Source: Nonomuraea cypriaca
Lineage (GTDB): Bacteria; Actinomycetota; Actinomycetes; Streptosporangiales; Streptosporangiaceae
DNA: 64,000 bases
Reading direction: 5' to 3'
NCBI RefSeq assembly: GCF_015645445.1
Contig: NZ_JADOGI010000003.1
Coordinates: forward strand, 98,643-162,642
Positions 41,872 through 51,315 of the stretch are shown one piece after another. The notes beneath the pieces were generated by a model. That model was given only the letters and a program-made list of their open reading frames with translations. It had not been told where the DNA came from and did not search any database. Each line of letters starts with the position of its first letter. The stretch's first letter is position 1. The position numbers were made by a program, and so were the translations under genes.

Positions 41872-44717
41872 TCAGATCTTGGGCGGTACGCAGTTCAGCT
41901 CGGCCAGTTCGCTCTTCCCCTCGTCTGCCCGGCCGGGCAGGAGGAGCAGAGTGCAGGCGTGTTCGAAGCGGGCGTCGATCCGCTCCCAGATCGCCAGGGC
42001 CGTGTGCAACTGGCCGTCATCCTCGTACAGGCGACCTCTGGCCCGGGCCAGGCAGGCGGCGGCCCACTCGTTCTCGCCCGTACTCGTGGCGGCCAGCCGG
42101 TCGGCCGCTCCCGGCAGAGCGGCGGCCACCGCCAGCTCCGCCGCGACCGCCTCCCGGTACGGCGCCGTCGCCGAGGTCGAGCGGCCGACCAGGGCGGCCT
42201 CGACGAGCTCGGCGGCCTGCTCGAATCGCCCGCGGTGCAGCGCCAGCCTGGCGTCGGTGAACGCCATGAAGTGGCCGTACCGTTGCCGGTCAGGTGGGTT
42301 GAGCGCGCGCGACCGCCACAGCTGCGAGGCGTCATCATCGCCGCGCAGGCCATGGGCGAGCGCGAGTGCGCCCACGGGAGCGCTGAGCTGTGCGCCGAAC
42401 GGCCGGCCTGCCCGTTGCCAGCCTTCCCACACCGCCGTGTCCAGGGTCAGCGCCTCGTCGAATCGGCCGGTGAGGACCAGCGGCGTGATCAGCTGGGCGG
42501 CTGCCAGGTAGGAGCCTCCGACCAGGGTCGTCCATGGCTTGGCGCGCGACGTCCAGGGCGGCGGGCAGGTCGCCCACGCTGAGAAAGCCGTAAAGCGCCA
42601 TCCTGAAGATGTCCACGATCTCTGGGCAGGCGGCGGGGATGTGCCGTGGCAGGCTCTCCAGCAGTGCCAGGCGCTTGCCGGTGACGCGGCAGGCGTGCCG
42701 CCGCCGTCCTTCCTTGAGGGCGGCGAAGGTCGCGCTGTCCAGGGCCGCGCTGACGAGCACGGGATTCCGGGTCGCTTGCGCCGCCTCCACCGCGGCCGCG
42801 ACCGGCGGCGGATCCACCCAGTCGCCGCCCGCGCCCGCGGGCGCCACTGTCTCCGGAGCCGCGTCCTCGTTCGCCATCCAAGCCGCCGCGGCCGCCAGGT
42901 GGGCGGCCACCTCCGGGTTCGCCGGGTCGCCGGCGGCTCGCGCCTCTGCCAGGAGCTCGACCATACGCGCGTACGGGGCCTCCTCCTCGAACCCGGCGTG
43001 ATGGCGGCAGGCGATGCTGACGGCGGAGGCCAGCGTGATGGCGGCAGGCGATGCTGACGGCGGAGGCCAGCGTGATGGCCGTCAGGTCGCCGTCACCTGC
43101 CTCGCGCGCCCGGCCGGCGGCCTCGAGCAGCATTCCGAACGGCTGCTGCCCGGCGTCACCGATCGCGTAGGTGCAGTCGGACGCCGCGCGCAGGTCGGCA
43201 ACCGCCTGCAAGGGAGTCGGCGCCCGCCGCGCCGCCGTCTCGTAGTGGCCGAGTGCCTCCATGAGAAACCGTCTCGCGTACATCAGGTGACCGAGCGCCC
43301 GGGCCAGGCGGTGCGGCGCGTCCCCCGGCCCGTCCGGTGCCCGGGCCAGCGCGGCGCGCAGATTGTCGGCGACGGTGTCGAAGTCGTCCCGCCACGAGCC
43401 CGTGGTCCAGCCGTCCGGCGCCGTCTCCAGATTCGCCTCCAGGGCCGTCGCCACACCCGCGGCCCACTCGAGGTGCAGCTCCCTGGCCGCTTCCGCCTCG
43501 CCCGCGGTATCGAGCCGCTCGGCGGCGTACGCCCGCATGGTCTCCAGCAATTTCCACCTGGCCGCGCCGGAGCGGCGGTACACGGTGACCAGATTCTTGT
43601 CCGCCAGGCGGCCGAGCACGTCGGCCGCCGCGCTCCGGGCCGTCCCAGGGGCGACGGCCACGACGGCGTCCAGGTCGAACGGGCCCGCGAAGACGGCCAG
43701 CCGCCGGAACAGCGCGCGCTCCTCCTCGTCCAGAAGCTCGTGGCTCCAGCCGATGACCGCGCGCAACGAGCGGTGCCGCTCGTCGGCGCCCCGCCCGCCC
43801 GCCAGCAGGCGCAGGTGGTCGTCCAGGGCGGCGAGCAGGCCATCGGCTCCCAGGGCGGCCACCCTGGCCGCGGCCAGTTCGATGGCCAGGGGCATCCCGT
43901 CGAGCCGCGAGCACAGCAGCGCGAGCGTGGCGGGGTCGGCGGTGAATCCCGGGTCCGCCGCAGTGGCGCGGTCGAGGAAGAGCAGCTCGGCGTGGGAGGT
44001 GAGCGGCACCGGCGCCACCGTGGCCGAAGTGAGTGGGAAGGGCGGCAGGGCGAGGGCACGTTCACCGGGCACGCCCAGGCGCTCCCTGCTGGTGGCCAGG
44101 ATCCGGGTGCCGGGGCAGCGGCTGAGCGTCTGCTCGGCGAACCGGGCGACAGCGTCGATGACGTGCTCGCAGTTGTCGAGGATCAGCAGCGTACGGCGGT
44201 CGCCGAGCCGTTCGGCGATGGCCTCCTGCAGGTGCTGGTCCGGACGTTCGGTGACGCCCAGCGCAGCGGCCACCGCCTGGGCGACGTATGCCTCGCCCAC
44301 GGGCACCAGGTCGACGAACGCCCCTCCCGAGGAAAAGGAGCCCTGGGCGGCGCCGGCCACCTCGGTCGCCAGCCGCGTCTTGCCGACGCCGCCCGGACCC
44401 ACCAACGTCACGAGGCGGGCGGCCCGCAACGCCTCCAGCAGTCGCTCACGCTCGGCGTCGCGGCCGATGAACGTGGTCAGCGGCGCGGGCAGGCCGGTGA
44501 TGCGGCCCGGCGCGGCCGATCCCGGCCCGGCCAGCTTGCCGAGCTCCCGCCGGTCGGCCACGCCGCACTTGCGCAGCAGCGATGACACGTGGTTCTCGAC
44601 CGTACGGACCGACAGGTGCAGGTGAGCGGCGATCTCCGCGTTGGACAGGTGCGCGCCGACCAAGGCCAGCACCTCTGCCTCACGCTTGGACACCGCCCCT
44701 GAATACGCGACAGACAC
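41872..44717 (-). pseudogene. LuxR-type STAND ATPase regulator broken by two frameshifts
   Basis: From GTG 44717 the first frame has an N-terminal LuxR helix-turn-helix (SNAEIAAHLHLSVRTVENHV, about residues 24-55), then an NB-ARC-like ATPase with GPGGVGKTRLA and LLILDNCEHVIDA, and helical repeats. At 43035 a 37-base tandem duplication shifts the frame. The continuation, FEEEAPYARMVELLAEARAA, lies in the next frame down to about 42535. There a second shift (within gccatgg on the complementary strand) leads to WTTLVGGSYLAAAQLITPLV and the end at 41872. The repaired protein would have about 935 residues. Upstream, GAGG precedes the start. Such proteins activate nearby biosynthetic or transport genes. 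As sequenced it is probably inactive, or makes only the N-terminal half. Confidence 0.85.
42998..43071. repeat. 37-bp perfect tandem duplication inside the LuxR/STAND gene
   Basis: Two identical 37-base units, 42998-43034 and 43035-43071, both beginning GTGATGGCGGCAGGCG, lie head to tail and are followed by a partial third start (GTGATGG). Since 37 is not a multiple of 3, the duplication causes the first frameshift of the gene. One copy restores a sensible frame. Confidence 0.9.
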
Positions 44718-44752
44718 GGCCTCATCATGCCCCAGCCCCGAGACGTACGTGA

Positions 44753-44776
44753 TCCTTTGCGTGGTCCTTTGGGTGG
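44753..44776. repeat. 12-bp tandem repeat in a divergent promoter region
   Basis: TCCTTTGCGTGG (44753-44764) is followed immediately by TCCTTTGGGTGG (44765-44776), between the LuxR/STAND gene and the reductase gene. Direct repeats of this size can be regulator sites, for example for a LuxR-type protein, or slippage products. Confidence 0.5.
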
Positions 44777-44863
44777 TGGACCAGGTGCTGGCCCCCGATG
44801 TACGCACGGTCTCCCGTCGCCATGATGAGCACCAGCAAGAACCCCGAAAAATGGAGCGCCATC

Positions 44864-45466
44864 ATGGGACGAGTCGTTCTCTCCGTCTTCACCACCGTTG
44901 ACGGCGTCATCGAGAACCCGCACGAATGGACCTTCCAGTTCGCCAGCCCGGACGCCATGAAGACCGGCCTCGACCAGATTCGCGCCGCGGACGCGCTGCT
45001 ACTCGGCCGCGTCACCTACGACGGATTCGCCGCGGCCTGGCCGAGCATGACCGACGACGCCGGCTACGCCGACAGGATGAACTCCTTGCCCAAATACGTC
45101 GTCACGACGACCCTGGACAAGGGCGAGTGGAACAACACCACCGTCATCCGCGAAAACCCGGCCGAGCGGATCGCGCAGCTCAAGAAAGACATCGAGGGCG
45201 ACATGCTGATCTTCGGCAGCGCCACCCTCGTCCGGTGGCTGCTGCGCGAGCAACTCATCGACGAACTGCGCCTGGTCACCTACCCGGTCGTAGCCGGCAA
45301 GGGCGCGCGGCTGTTCGACGAATCGGTGGACACCACAGTCCTCCGCCTGACCGGATCACAGACCTTCTCCTCGGGAGTGTTGGCCGTGACCTACGAGCCG
45401 ACCGGCGAAGGGTTGATCGACCCCGCGCCCGCGCGCCGCGCAGCGACGGAGAGCGCCGAGGGATAA
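44864..45466 (+). CDS. RibD C-terminal/dihydrofolate-reductase-fold protein
   Basis: The 200-residue protein of the RibD_C family (DHFR fold) shows the start VVLSVFTTVDGVIENPHEWT, the NADPH-site block ADALLLGRVTYDGFAAAWPS, and LIFGSATLVRWLLREQLIDE with the GS(A)xL motif and IDELRL typical of the family. Stand-alone members are small NADPH-dependent reductases of unknown substrate in actinobacteria. ATG 44864 was chosen since GGAG lies 8 bases upstream; earlier in-frame ATGs at 44822 and 44825 are possible. It is divergent from the broken LuxR/STAND gene, which may once have controlled it. Confidence 0.88.
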   Translation: MGRVVLSVFTTVDGVIENPHEWTFQFASPDAMKTGLDQIRAADALLLGRVTYDGFAAAWPSMTDDAGYADRMNSLPKYVVTTTLDKGEWNNTTVIRENPAERIAQLKKDIEGDMLIFGSATLVRWLLREQLIDELRLVTYPVVAGKGARLFDESVDTTVLRLTGSQTFSSGVLAVTYEPTGEGLIDPAPARRAATESAEG

Positions 45467-45500
45467 GGCCGAGGCGGCGCGGTGGCGATGGGATCCCGCG

Positions 45501-45790
45501 GTGATCTACGGGAGTGGCGGAGCCATCGGCGGTGCGATGGCGCGGGCCTTCGCCGCCGAGAGAGCGAGGGTCTTTCTCGCCGGTCAGCACGCCCGGCAAG
45601 CTCGACGCCGTCGCGGGGGAAGTGATCTTCCAGGACGCGCTGTTCGTGCCGCTGTTCGACATGCCCGTCGCCCACGTGATGGACAAGATCGCGCGACCGT
45701 TCCTGCTGGGCGAGTTCATCCGACGTGCCCCTTCGCACTCGAGGGCTCCCGGCCTCCGGGAGAAGAGGGAACGCATACGCAATGCATGTA
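45501..45790 (+). pseudogene. Short-chain dehydrogenase fragment
   Basis: The opening VIYGSGGAIGGAMARAFAAE, then RARVFLAGQ, is the glycine-rich NAD-binding start of an SDR. At about 45590 the sense continues in another frame as TPGKLDAVAGEV, the following SDR helix. After that, an unrelated frame (DALFVPLFDMPVAHVMDKIA) runs to the next gene. The catalytic Ser/Tyr/Lys part is absent. A truncated, frameshifted relic. Confidence 0.65.
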
Positions 45791-45837
45791 ACGGGATTCG
45801 ACCTGATGATTCACGAAACGACATGTGGGAGAACAGC

Positions 45838-46182
45838 ATGAACGACGAAGTCACCCAGTACATCAGTGACACTGCGCCCTGGCAGCAGGCGGTCTGCGAG
45901 AAGTTGCGCGCGATGATCCACGAAACCGTTCCCGCCGTCGAAGAGCGCCTTCAATACGGCAAGCCGCACTTCCTCAAGAACGGGCATCACGCGGCCGTCA
46001 TAGCGGTTGCCCGGGGCAAGGTCAGCTTCATGGTGTTCAACGCCACGGACATCCCCGCGGTCAAGGGCTCCATCCGGGCGATGGGCAATGGGGACCGCAA
46101 GTGCGCTGACATCGAAGAAGGGCAAGAGGTCGACTACAAAGCACTTGCCGAGATTCTGGAGAAGACCACGATTGCCCTGTAG
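45838..46182 (+). CDS. DUF1801 (YdhG-like) protein
   Basis: The 114-residue protein carries the DUF1801 pattern: PWQQAVCEKLRAMIHETVPA, EERLQYGKPHFLKNGHHAAV, KVSFMVFNATDIP and the closing DYKALAEILEKTT. These are small alpha/beta proteins related to the iron-chaperone-like YdhG fold; function is not established. GGGAGAA precedes the ATG. It is intact although genes on both sides are relics. Confidence 0.85.
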   Translation: MNDEVTQYISDTAPWQQAVCEKLRAMIHETVPAVEERLQYGKPHFLKNGHHAAVIAVARGKVSFMVFNATDIPAVKGSIRAMGNGDRKCADIEEGQEVDYKALAEILEKTTIAL

Positions 46183-46274
46183 GGGCGGAGCGGTGGGCCG
46201 CCGCGCGAGCTCAGGCAAGAAAGCCGCGTTGTCGCGACTGATCCACCGCCGCCGGTGGGCGGAAGTATTCGCCA

Positions 46275-47042
46275 GCCGCGCACCCCCTCGGGGCTCTCCT
46301 GGATAGGGTGCCACAACCGGACGGGCGTGTCGGCGCCCGGACGCACGGATTCGCCGCTCGCGCCGGCCAGTGCCCAGCCGCCGCCGCTCCTGACCGGCAG
46401 CCCGGCGAACCCGTCGGGGAGCCGCCAGATGAGCGCGCGGGTGTAGGGGCCGGTGACCGGATGGTCGAAGAAGTACTGCTCGGCCTCCTGCCAGGACAGC
46501 TCGCGTTCGACGATGAGCATCTGCTCCAGGCGCAGCCGCTCGGCGGCCTGCGTGCGTTTGAGGTCTTTCAACGTGGCCTTGAGATCGGCGAGCACTGGAT
46601 CCTTGCGGATGGACTGGGGCGCCGACTTGACGACGCGCCCGGACGCGTTGACGAACCGCAGCACCGGCCCGTCGACGTCGAGCCGGACGACGCAGTCGCC
46701 GGCCTGCTCCTCCCGTACCCCGTCGGGGCCGAGCCCGAAGGCCGGGACCGTCCGGTCGACGAGCTGTTCGTGGCTCAGCCCCTCTTGTACGGCCACCGCG
46801 TCGAGGGCATCGGACGCCTTCGCCAGCAGGGCCGGTCTGCGCAGCTTGGCTCGTACGCGCCTGCAGGATTCGAACGTCAGCAGCCAGTCGCGATGTCGGC
46901 GAGCAGGGCCAAGGCGGGGGCGGCTCCCGGTCTCTGAGCGTGACCTCGGCCCGTCGGGTGGCGAGTAGCCGGCGATCACGGGTAGCACCGTGAGTGCCGG
47001 GTCGGCGCGGGCGGCCTGCAGCCGGTCGAGCGCGCCTGACCG
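46275..47042 (-). pseudogene. DUF4132 protein fragment
   Basis: About 255 codons on the minus strand, read in the frame that includes LTVLPVIAGYSPPD and RRPALLAKASDALDAVAVQE, encode the middle of a DUF4132 (MolR-like) protein. They continue through VLADLKATLKDLKRTQAAER, SWQEAEQYFFDHPVTGPYTR and ALIWRLPDGFAGLPV, and end at VRLWHPIQESPEGVRGW. Full-length members exceed 800 residues and carry further C-terminal blocks that are missing. There is no start codon with a ribosome site. Truncated at both ends by rearrangement. Confidence 0.75.
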
Positions 47043-47045
47043 ACG

Positions 47046-47987
47046 TCACGCCTTGAAGGTCGCCACGCTTCCGGCCGTCATCAGCCGGAAGCTCTCAGGT
47101 GACCGTTCGGCCACGGCACGCTGGGTACGGAAGCCGCTGCAGTGCATGGGTGAGACATGTCGGATCCCAAGGCCGGCCAGCATATCCGCCGTCCGGATGA
47201 CCTTCTCTTGGCTGATCGCGGGGTGGCCGAGGTGGAATCCGCCCATCAGCGCGTGCACCTGTTCGACCCCGCTCAGCTCGCGGGCGTGGAGTATCGAGCT
47301 CACCACGCCTGCGTGCCCGCACGGATCGAGCACGACCAGCCCGAGGCCGCGAACGTGAATAATCAGTGCCTGATAGTCCTCGATGGCGTCAGGGACCACC
47401 CGGCCGTCGTGCACGCAGAGCCGGCCGGTCGGCACCTCGGTTTCGAAGTCCACCAGCGTCGGGATCTCGCCGCTGGTCATCACGCCGGTCGCAAGGCTGA
47501 TCGGCTCCTTGACCTCGATGACACCGGCTCCGGCGTCCTCCAGGGCCCGGCGGGTCAGCGCCAGGTTGAAGTACGGCATCACCACGGCCGGCGTGCTGAT
47601 GAACCGGGGCCGGAACGCCGCCGGATGAACGGTCAGCGGAACCGGCCTGCCGATCGCCGCGAGTGCCGCGTAGATGCCGCCGAAGTGGTCGGGATGCCCG
47701 TGGCTGAGGACGACCTGGTCGACGACCGCCAGATCGAGGCCGAGCACGCGGGCATTGTGCACGATGGGCACCGCGCTCAGCCCGGCGTCGAAGAGGAGTG
47801 ACGTGGTCCTGTCGCCGGTGGTGGCCTGGACGAGGAACGAGATGCCGTTCTCGGCCAGCGGCGTCCCCCGCCGGGCGGCGAAGTGCTCTGGCATTCCCTG
47901 GCGCACGATGCCGGGTTCGTCGGGCATGAGCATGTCGATGTAGTTGTCCACCAGCACGGTGATCGTCACCCGGTCGCAGGCCAGCAC
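47046..47987 (-). CDS. Metallo-beta-lactamase-fold hydrolase
   Basis: The 313-residue hydrolase has the metal motif LSHGHPDHFGG (HxHxDH type) and later metal ligands in LDPCGHAGVV and MGGFHLGH. It resembles the family of 7,8-dihydropterin-6-methyl-4-(beta-D-ribofuranosyl)-aminobenzene-5'-phosphate synthase-like MBL proteins, many of which hydrolyse lactones or thioesters. GTG at 47987 was chosen because AGGAG lies 5 bases before it; the frame is open to 48140. It is divergent from the acyl-CoA synthetase with a palindromic operator between them, so it probably belongs to the same catabolic regulon. Confidence 0.85.
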   Translation of the reverse strand: MLACDRVTITVLVDNYIDMLMPDEPGIVRQGMPEHFAARRGTPLAENGISFLVQATTGDRTTSLLFDAGLSAVPIVHNARVLGLDLAVVDQVVLSHGHPDHFGGIYAALAAIGRPVPLTVHPAAFRPRFISTPAVVMPYFNLALTRRALEDAGAGVIEVKEPISLATGVMTSGEIPTLVDFETEVPTGRLCVHDGRVVPDAIEDYQALIIHVRGLGLVVLDPCGHAGVVSSILHARELSGVEQVHALMGGFHLGHPAISQEKVIRTADMLAGLGIRHVSPMHCSGFRTQRAVAERSPESFRLMTAGSVATFKA

Positions 47988-48079
47988 ATCGTCTCCTGGA
48001 TCGACAGTCGCGTCCACGGCCCCGTGCCGATTCCGGGGCCGCTCTTGAGGCGGCGCAGATGTTAGGTTAACAAATAAGT

Positions 48080-48092
48080 AAGACGATGTCTT
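48080..48092. promoter_or_regulatory. Palindromic operator, site A of the putative IclR regulon
   Basis: AAGACGATGTCTT is a perfect 5+3+5 palindrome in the 171-base region between the divergent MBL hydrolase and acyl-CoA synthetase genes, inside an AT-rich stretch. Related sites occur at 50787, 53560 and 54740. IclR regulators bind short inverted repeats of this size. Confidence 0.6.
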
Positions 48093-48158
48093 GGCCAGTA
48101 TGCGTATCGACCGGTCATTTTCAGGACGTCGTCCCCCCAACGACGACGAGGATCAGAT

Positions 48159-49733
48159 ATGGATCTCGACGTGCTCAGTGTGCGCAGCTTCTTCGAGCAG
48201 GCAGTAGCCGCGTTCCCCGACGAGCCCTTCCTCATCTGGACACCGGACGGGAGTGTGATCACGTACGCGCAGGCCGAGGATCGCATCGACCGGGCGGCGA
48301 ACGTGTGGCACACGCTCGGCGTCCGCAAGGGCGACCGGGTGGCCTTCATGGCGGACAACTCACCCGACTTTCTGATCGCCTGGCTCGGACTGGCCAAGAT
48401 CGGCGGCGTGCTCGTCGCGATCAACACCGGTTTCCGCGCCGTAGAGGCCAGCTACCTGGTCGCGGACTCCGAGGCGCGTTTCGCGCTGGTCGACCCGAAG
48501 TACCTGCCGCTGTTCGACGACGTACGGCAGCGCGCGGAATGTCTGGAGACCGTGCTGACGATCGGGCAGCACGAGGACGTCCCGTCCTTCACCGCCCTGA
48601 TGGACGGCGCCGAGCCCTGCGCCCCGCCCGTCGAGCTACACGGCGACGACCTGATCAGCCTCATCTACACCTCGGGGACCACCGGCAACCCCAAGGGGGT
48701 CATGCAGACCCACCGCAACTTCGTGCTCACGGGGCAGGCCTACGGTCACTGGATGCGGATGTCCCGTGGGCAGCGGATCTACGCCTGTCTGCCGCTGTTC
48801 CACATCAATTCGCAGGCCTATTCCACCATGGGCGTGATCGGGATCGGCGGTGCGCTGGTGCTCGCGCCCCGGTTCAGCGCCGGCGCCTTCTGGGACGACG
48901 TACGCAAGCACCGGGTGAACGTCTTCAATTTCATCGGCGCCATGACAGTGATCCTCTCAAAGAAGGAGCCGGCGCCGGACGACGCGGACCACGACGTGCA
49001 CATCGCGTACGGCGTTCCGGCGCTCGACGCGAAGATCCGCGGGGACATCGAGCGCCGGTTCGGGCTACAGGTGATCTCCGGGTTCGGCATGAGCGAGACG
49101 ACCTTCGGCCTGCTCGAACCGCTGGACGAGGAACGGCGGCCGGGTTCCATGGGGGTGCCACGCCATCATCCCGACCCGAGCGTGCCGCGGACCGAGGCGC
49201 GGATCGTCGACGACGAGGGCAGGGAAGTCGGCCCCGGTGTCGTCGGCGAGCTCGTGCTGCGCAACGCGGCCATGATGAGCGGCTACTTCCGCGATCCCGA
49301 GCGGACCGCCGAGGCGTTGGTCGACGGCTGGCTGCACACGGGTGACAGCGCGCACCGGGACGCCGATGGTTTCTTTTTCTTCGTCGACCGCAAGAAGGAC
49401 ATCATCCGGCGCCGCGGCGAGAACGTGTCCTCACTGGAGGTCGAGCGGGTCATCGAGCGCCACCCGGGCGTGCAGGAGGCGGCCGTGATCGGCGTGCCGT
49501 CGGAGCTGACCGACGAGGAACTGCTCACCTACATCGTACGGCGGCCCGGGGCCGAGGTGCGGGCCAAGGAGATCTTCGACTGGTGCGCGGACAACCTCGC
49601 GGCCTTCAAGGTCCCCCGCTACCTGGAGTTCATCGACGCGCTGCCCAAGACGCCGACCTCGAAGATCCAGAAGGCTCTGCTGCGAGGCACCGCGGCATCA
49701 CCCGGACGAGTCGACCGCACCGCGATGGTCTAG
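48159..49733 (+). CDS. Acyl-CoA synthetase (AMP-binding family)
   Basis: The 524-residue adenylate-forming ligase shows P-loop SLIYTSGTTGNPKGVMQTHR, A5 motif GFGMSETTFG, A7 LHTGDSAHRDADGFFFFVDR and C-terminal A10 lysine in PKTPTSKIQK. It activates a carboxylic acid to its CoA thioester, probably the acid released by the hydrolases encoded downstream, in the cytosol. It resembles CaiC/long-chain or aryl-acid ligases; the chain specificity cannot be read. GAGGATC precedes the ATG. A strong hairpin ends the transcription unit. Confidence 0.92.
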   Translation: MDLDVLSVRSFFEQAVAAFPDEPFLIWTPDGSVITYAQAEDRIDRAANVWHTLGVRKGDRVAFMADNSPDFLIAWLGLAKIGGVLVAINTGFRAVEASYLVADSEARFALVDPKYLPLFDDVRQRAECLETVLTIGQHEDVPSFTALMDGAEPCAPPVELHGDDLISLIYTSGTTGNPKGVMQTHRNFVLTGQAYGHWMRMSRGQRIYACLPLFHINSQAYSTMGVIGIGGALVLAPRFSAGAFWDDVRKHRVNVFNFIGAMTVILSKKEPAPDDADHDVHIAYGVPALDAKIRGDIERRFGLQVISGFGMSETTFGLLEPLDEERRPGSMGVPRHHPDPSVPRTEARIVDDEGREVGPGVVGELVLRNAAMMSGYFRDPERTAEALVDGWLHTGDSAHRDADGFFFFVDRKKDIIRRRGENVSSLEVERVIERHPGVQEAAVIGVPSELTDEELLTYIVRRPGAEVRAKEIFDWCADNLAAFKVPRYLEFIDALPKTPTSKIQKALLRGTAASPGRVDRTAMV

Positions 49734-49775
49734 CCAGGGCGGCCCATCCCCCACCGAGGGGATGGGCCGCCCTGG
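49734..49775. terminator. Bidirectional terminator hairpin between convergent genes
   Basis: A perfect 18-base stem, CCAGGGCGGCCCATCCCC (49734-49751) with its complement (49758-49775), encloses a 6-base loop. It lies directly after the stop of the acyl-CoA synthetase and 15 bases before the end of the convergent cyclase gene. A third partial copy of the right arm follows (49775-49788). No T-run, as is usual for actinobacterial terminators. Confidence 0.85.
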
Positions 49776-49789
49776 GGATGGGCCGCCGG

Positions 49790-50755
49790 TTACTTGATGG
49801 CCATCGGGTTGAGCGGCGAGCCGACCGCGTGGGTGAACGGCAGCGGCGGGCCGCAGAACAGGAACTCATAGACGGAGTCACCGGCACAGTCATCGGCCAG
49901 CCCCTCGAGGTCGAAGATCTCGCCGACCCACAGGCCCATGTGCACGATGAACACGATGTGCAGCGGCTGGAAGACGTCGGGGGTCTCGTTGGGCAGCACT
50001 TCCATGCCCCACGTGTCGGTCGCCACCGCCGCGATCTCACGCTCGGCGATCCAGTCGATGCTGTCCAGGCCCAGTCCCGCGGCGGCGCCTCCCGCGTAGG
50101 TGCCCCACTCCCCCGCGGATCGGACCTGGGCCATCGCGCCGGTACGGACGAAGACGAAATCGCCTCGCCCGACCGTGACGCCGGCGAAGTCGACCGCCCG
50201 CTGCAGTTCCTCGGCGCCGATCGCCGTACCCGGTTCCAGCCACGGCACCCCCTGGCTGCGCGGCACGTCGAGGAGCACGCCGCGGCCCACCATGCCGCCC
50301 GCGGCGTTGCGGACGTCGTTCTTCATCGCGCCCTTGCTGGACACCTGGTCGGCGCTGTAGCCGTTGTAGATCTGGTTCTCGAAGACGACGTGCGCGAGCG
50401 AGTCCCACTGGGTACCGCACTGCAACGGCATGATCACCATGTCGTCCGTGCCGCGGAAGTGCCGGTCGTTGCCGCCGTAGAAGTCGCGGATCGAGGTGTT
50501 GGCCAGGGCGTCGGCTCCGTCGCGGGTCATCAGGTGGATCGGGTTGAACCTGTTGAAGTTGCCCTTTTGCGGCCCGTTCTCGTCGAACGGCAGGGCGAGC
50601 GAGATCGTTCGTCCTGACCGGACCAGGCGGGCCGCGGCCGCGACGTCTTCCGGCGTGACGTGATTCAACGTGCCGCGCTGGTCGTCGTCTCCCCACCGTC
50701 TCCAGTTCGTGTGCCGGGCGCAGAACTCGCGAACGGTGTCGATGTTCGGCTTCAT
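49790..50755 (-). CDS. Cyclase-family metal hydrolase (kynurenine-formamidase-like)
   Basis: The 321-residue member of the cyclase/KynB fold has MPLQCGTQWDSLAHVVFENQ, which contains the family's metal motif (HxGTHxD form, here CGTQWDSLAH), an SSKGAMKNDVRNAAGGMVGR-type loop region, VPWLEPGTAI and DFVFVRTG. The change of the usual GTH to GTQ is normal in one actinobacterial branch with the ligand His shifted. Members hydrolyse N-formyl or cyclic amide bonds (formamidase, isatin hydrolase). It would open or deblock the pathway substrate. ATG 50755 follows GAGAGGA. Confidence 0.88.
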   Translation of the reverse strand: MKPNIDTVREFCARHTNWRRWGDDDQRGTLNHVTPEDVAAAARLVRSGRTISLALPFDENGPQKGNFNRFNPIHLMTRDGADALANTSIRDFYGGNDRHFRGTDDMVIMPLQCGTQWDSLAHVVFENQIYNGYSADQVSSKGAMKNDVRNAAGGMVGRGVLLDVPRSQGVPWLEPGTAIGAEELQRAVDFAGVTVGRGDFVFVRTGAMAQVRSAGEWGTYAGGAAAGLGLDSIDWIAEREIAAVATDTWGMEVLPNETPDVFQPLHIVFIVHMGLWVGEIFDLEGLADDCAGDSVYEFLFCGPPLPFTHAVGSPLNPMAIK

Positions 50756-50786
50756 CTGGCGTTCCTCTCGCTGATGACAGATTATT

Positions 50787-50890
50787 GCAACGTCGTCTTA
50801 TTTACGGCAGTCTGACGTGCAGAGCTGATCAACGCAAGCACTGTATGTGTACAAGACAGCTGAAACCTCTCGGCAGGATTACAAGACACC
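50787..50890. promoter_or_regulatory. Divergent control region with operator-like half-sites
   Basis: On the minus strand, AAGACGACGTTGC (50787-50799) is a degenerate copy of the AAGAC-N3-GTCTT palindrome, just upstream of the cyclase gene. Toward the DUF35 gene lie two direct copies of TACAAGACA at about 50850 and 50880, one turn-multiple (30 bases) apart. Both divergent promoters are thus near the motif. Confidence 0.5.
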
Positions 50891-50913
50891 GTCCCGATAG
50901 ATTGGAGAGACAT

Positions 50914-51315
50914 ATGCGAGACGTACCACCCCTTGCCCTACGCGGCGAAGAGCGGCTGTTCTACGAGCGGCTGCGGGCCCACGACCTGGGCATCCAGGTG
51001 TGCGCCGGATGCGCCGCCCGGTTCGCCTATCCGCGCACGGTCTGCCCGCGATGCCTCGGCACCGAGCTGCGGCTGGACTCCTCGTCCGGACGCGGCAGCG
51101 TGTATTCGTTCACGACCATTCACCGGCCCGCAGCCGCTTGGCGCGCCGATGATGTGCCGTACACCGTGGCGCTGGTCGACCTCGACGAGGGTGTGCGGGT
51201 CCTCGGCGACCTCCGGGTCCCTGAGCCGCGGGTGGGCCTGCGGGTCGAGCTGGAGTACGACGACGTCAGGGACGACCTGACCCTGCTCTCCTTCGTTGCG
51301 GCGGCCGGACAGTGA
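50914..51315 (+). CDS. DUF35 OB-fold/zinc-ribbon acyl-CoA-associated protein
   Basis: 133 residues: a zinc ribbon with two CxxC pairs (CAGC at about 30-33 and CPRC at about 44-47) followed by an OB-fold with the family block GRGSVYSFTTIHRPAAA. DUF35 proteins form complexes with thiolase/SCP-x-type proteins, probably binding acyl-CoA, as in steroid side-chain aldol lyases. The next gene is such a thiolase and overlaps by four bases (GTGA). GGAGA precedes the ATG. Confidence 0.92.
   Translation: MRDVPPLALRGEERLFYERLRAHDLGIQVCAGCAARFAYPRTVCPRCLGTELRLDSSSGRGSVYSFTTIHRPAAAWRADDVPYTVALVDLDEGVRVLGDLRVPEPRVGLRVELEYDDVRDDLTLLSFVAAAGQ

Noticed and set aside
45590..45830. Open frame DALFVPLFDMPVAHVMDKIA... 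as a separate gene
   Set aside because: No start or ribosome site; best read as random continuation of a frameshifted dehydrogenase relic.
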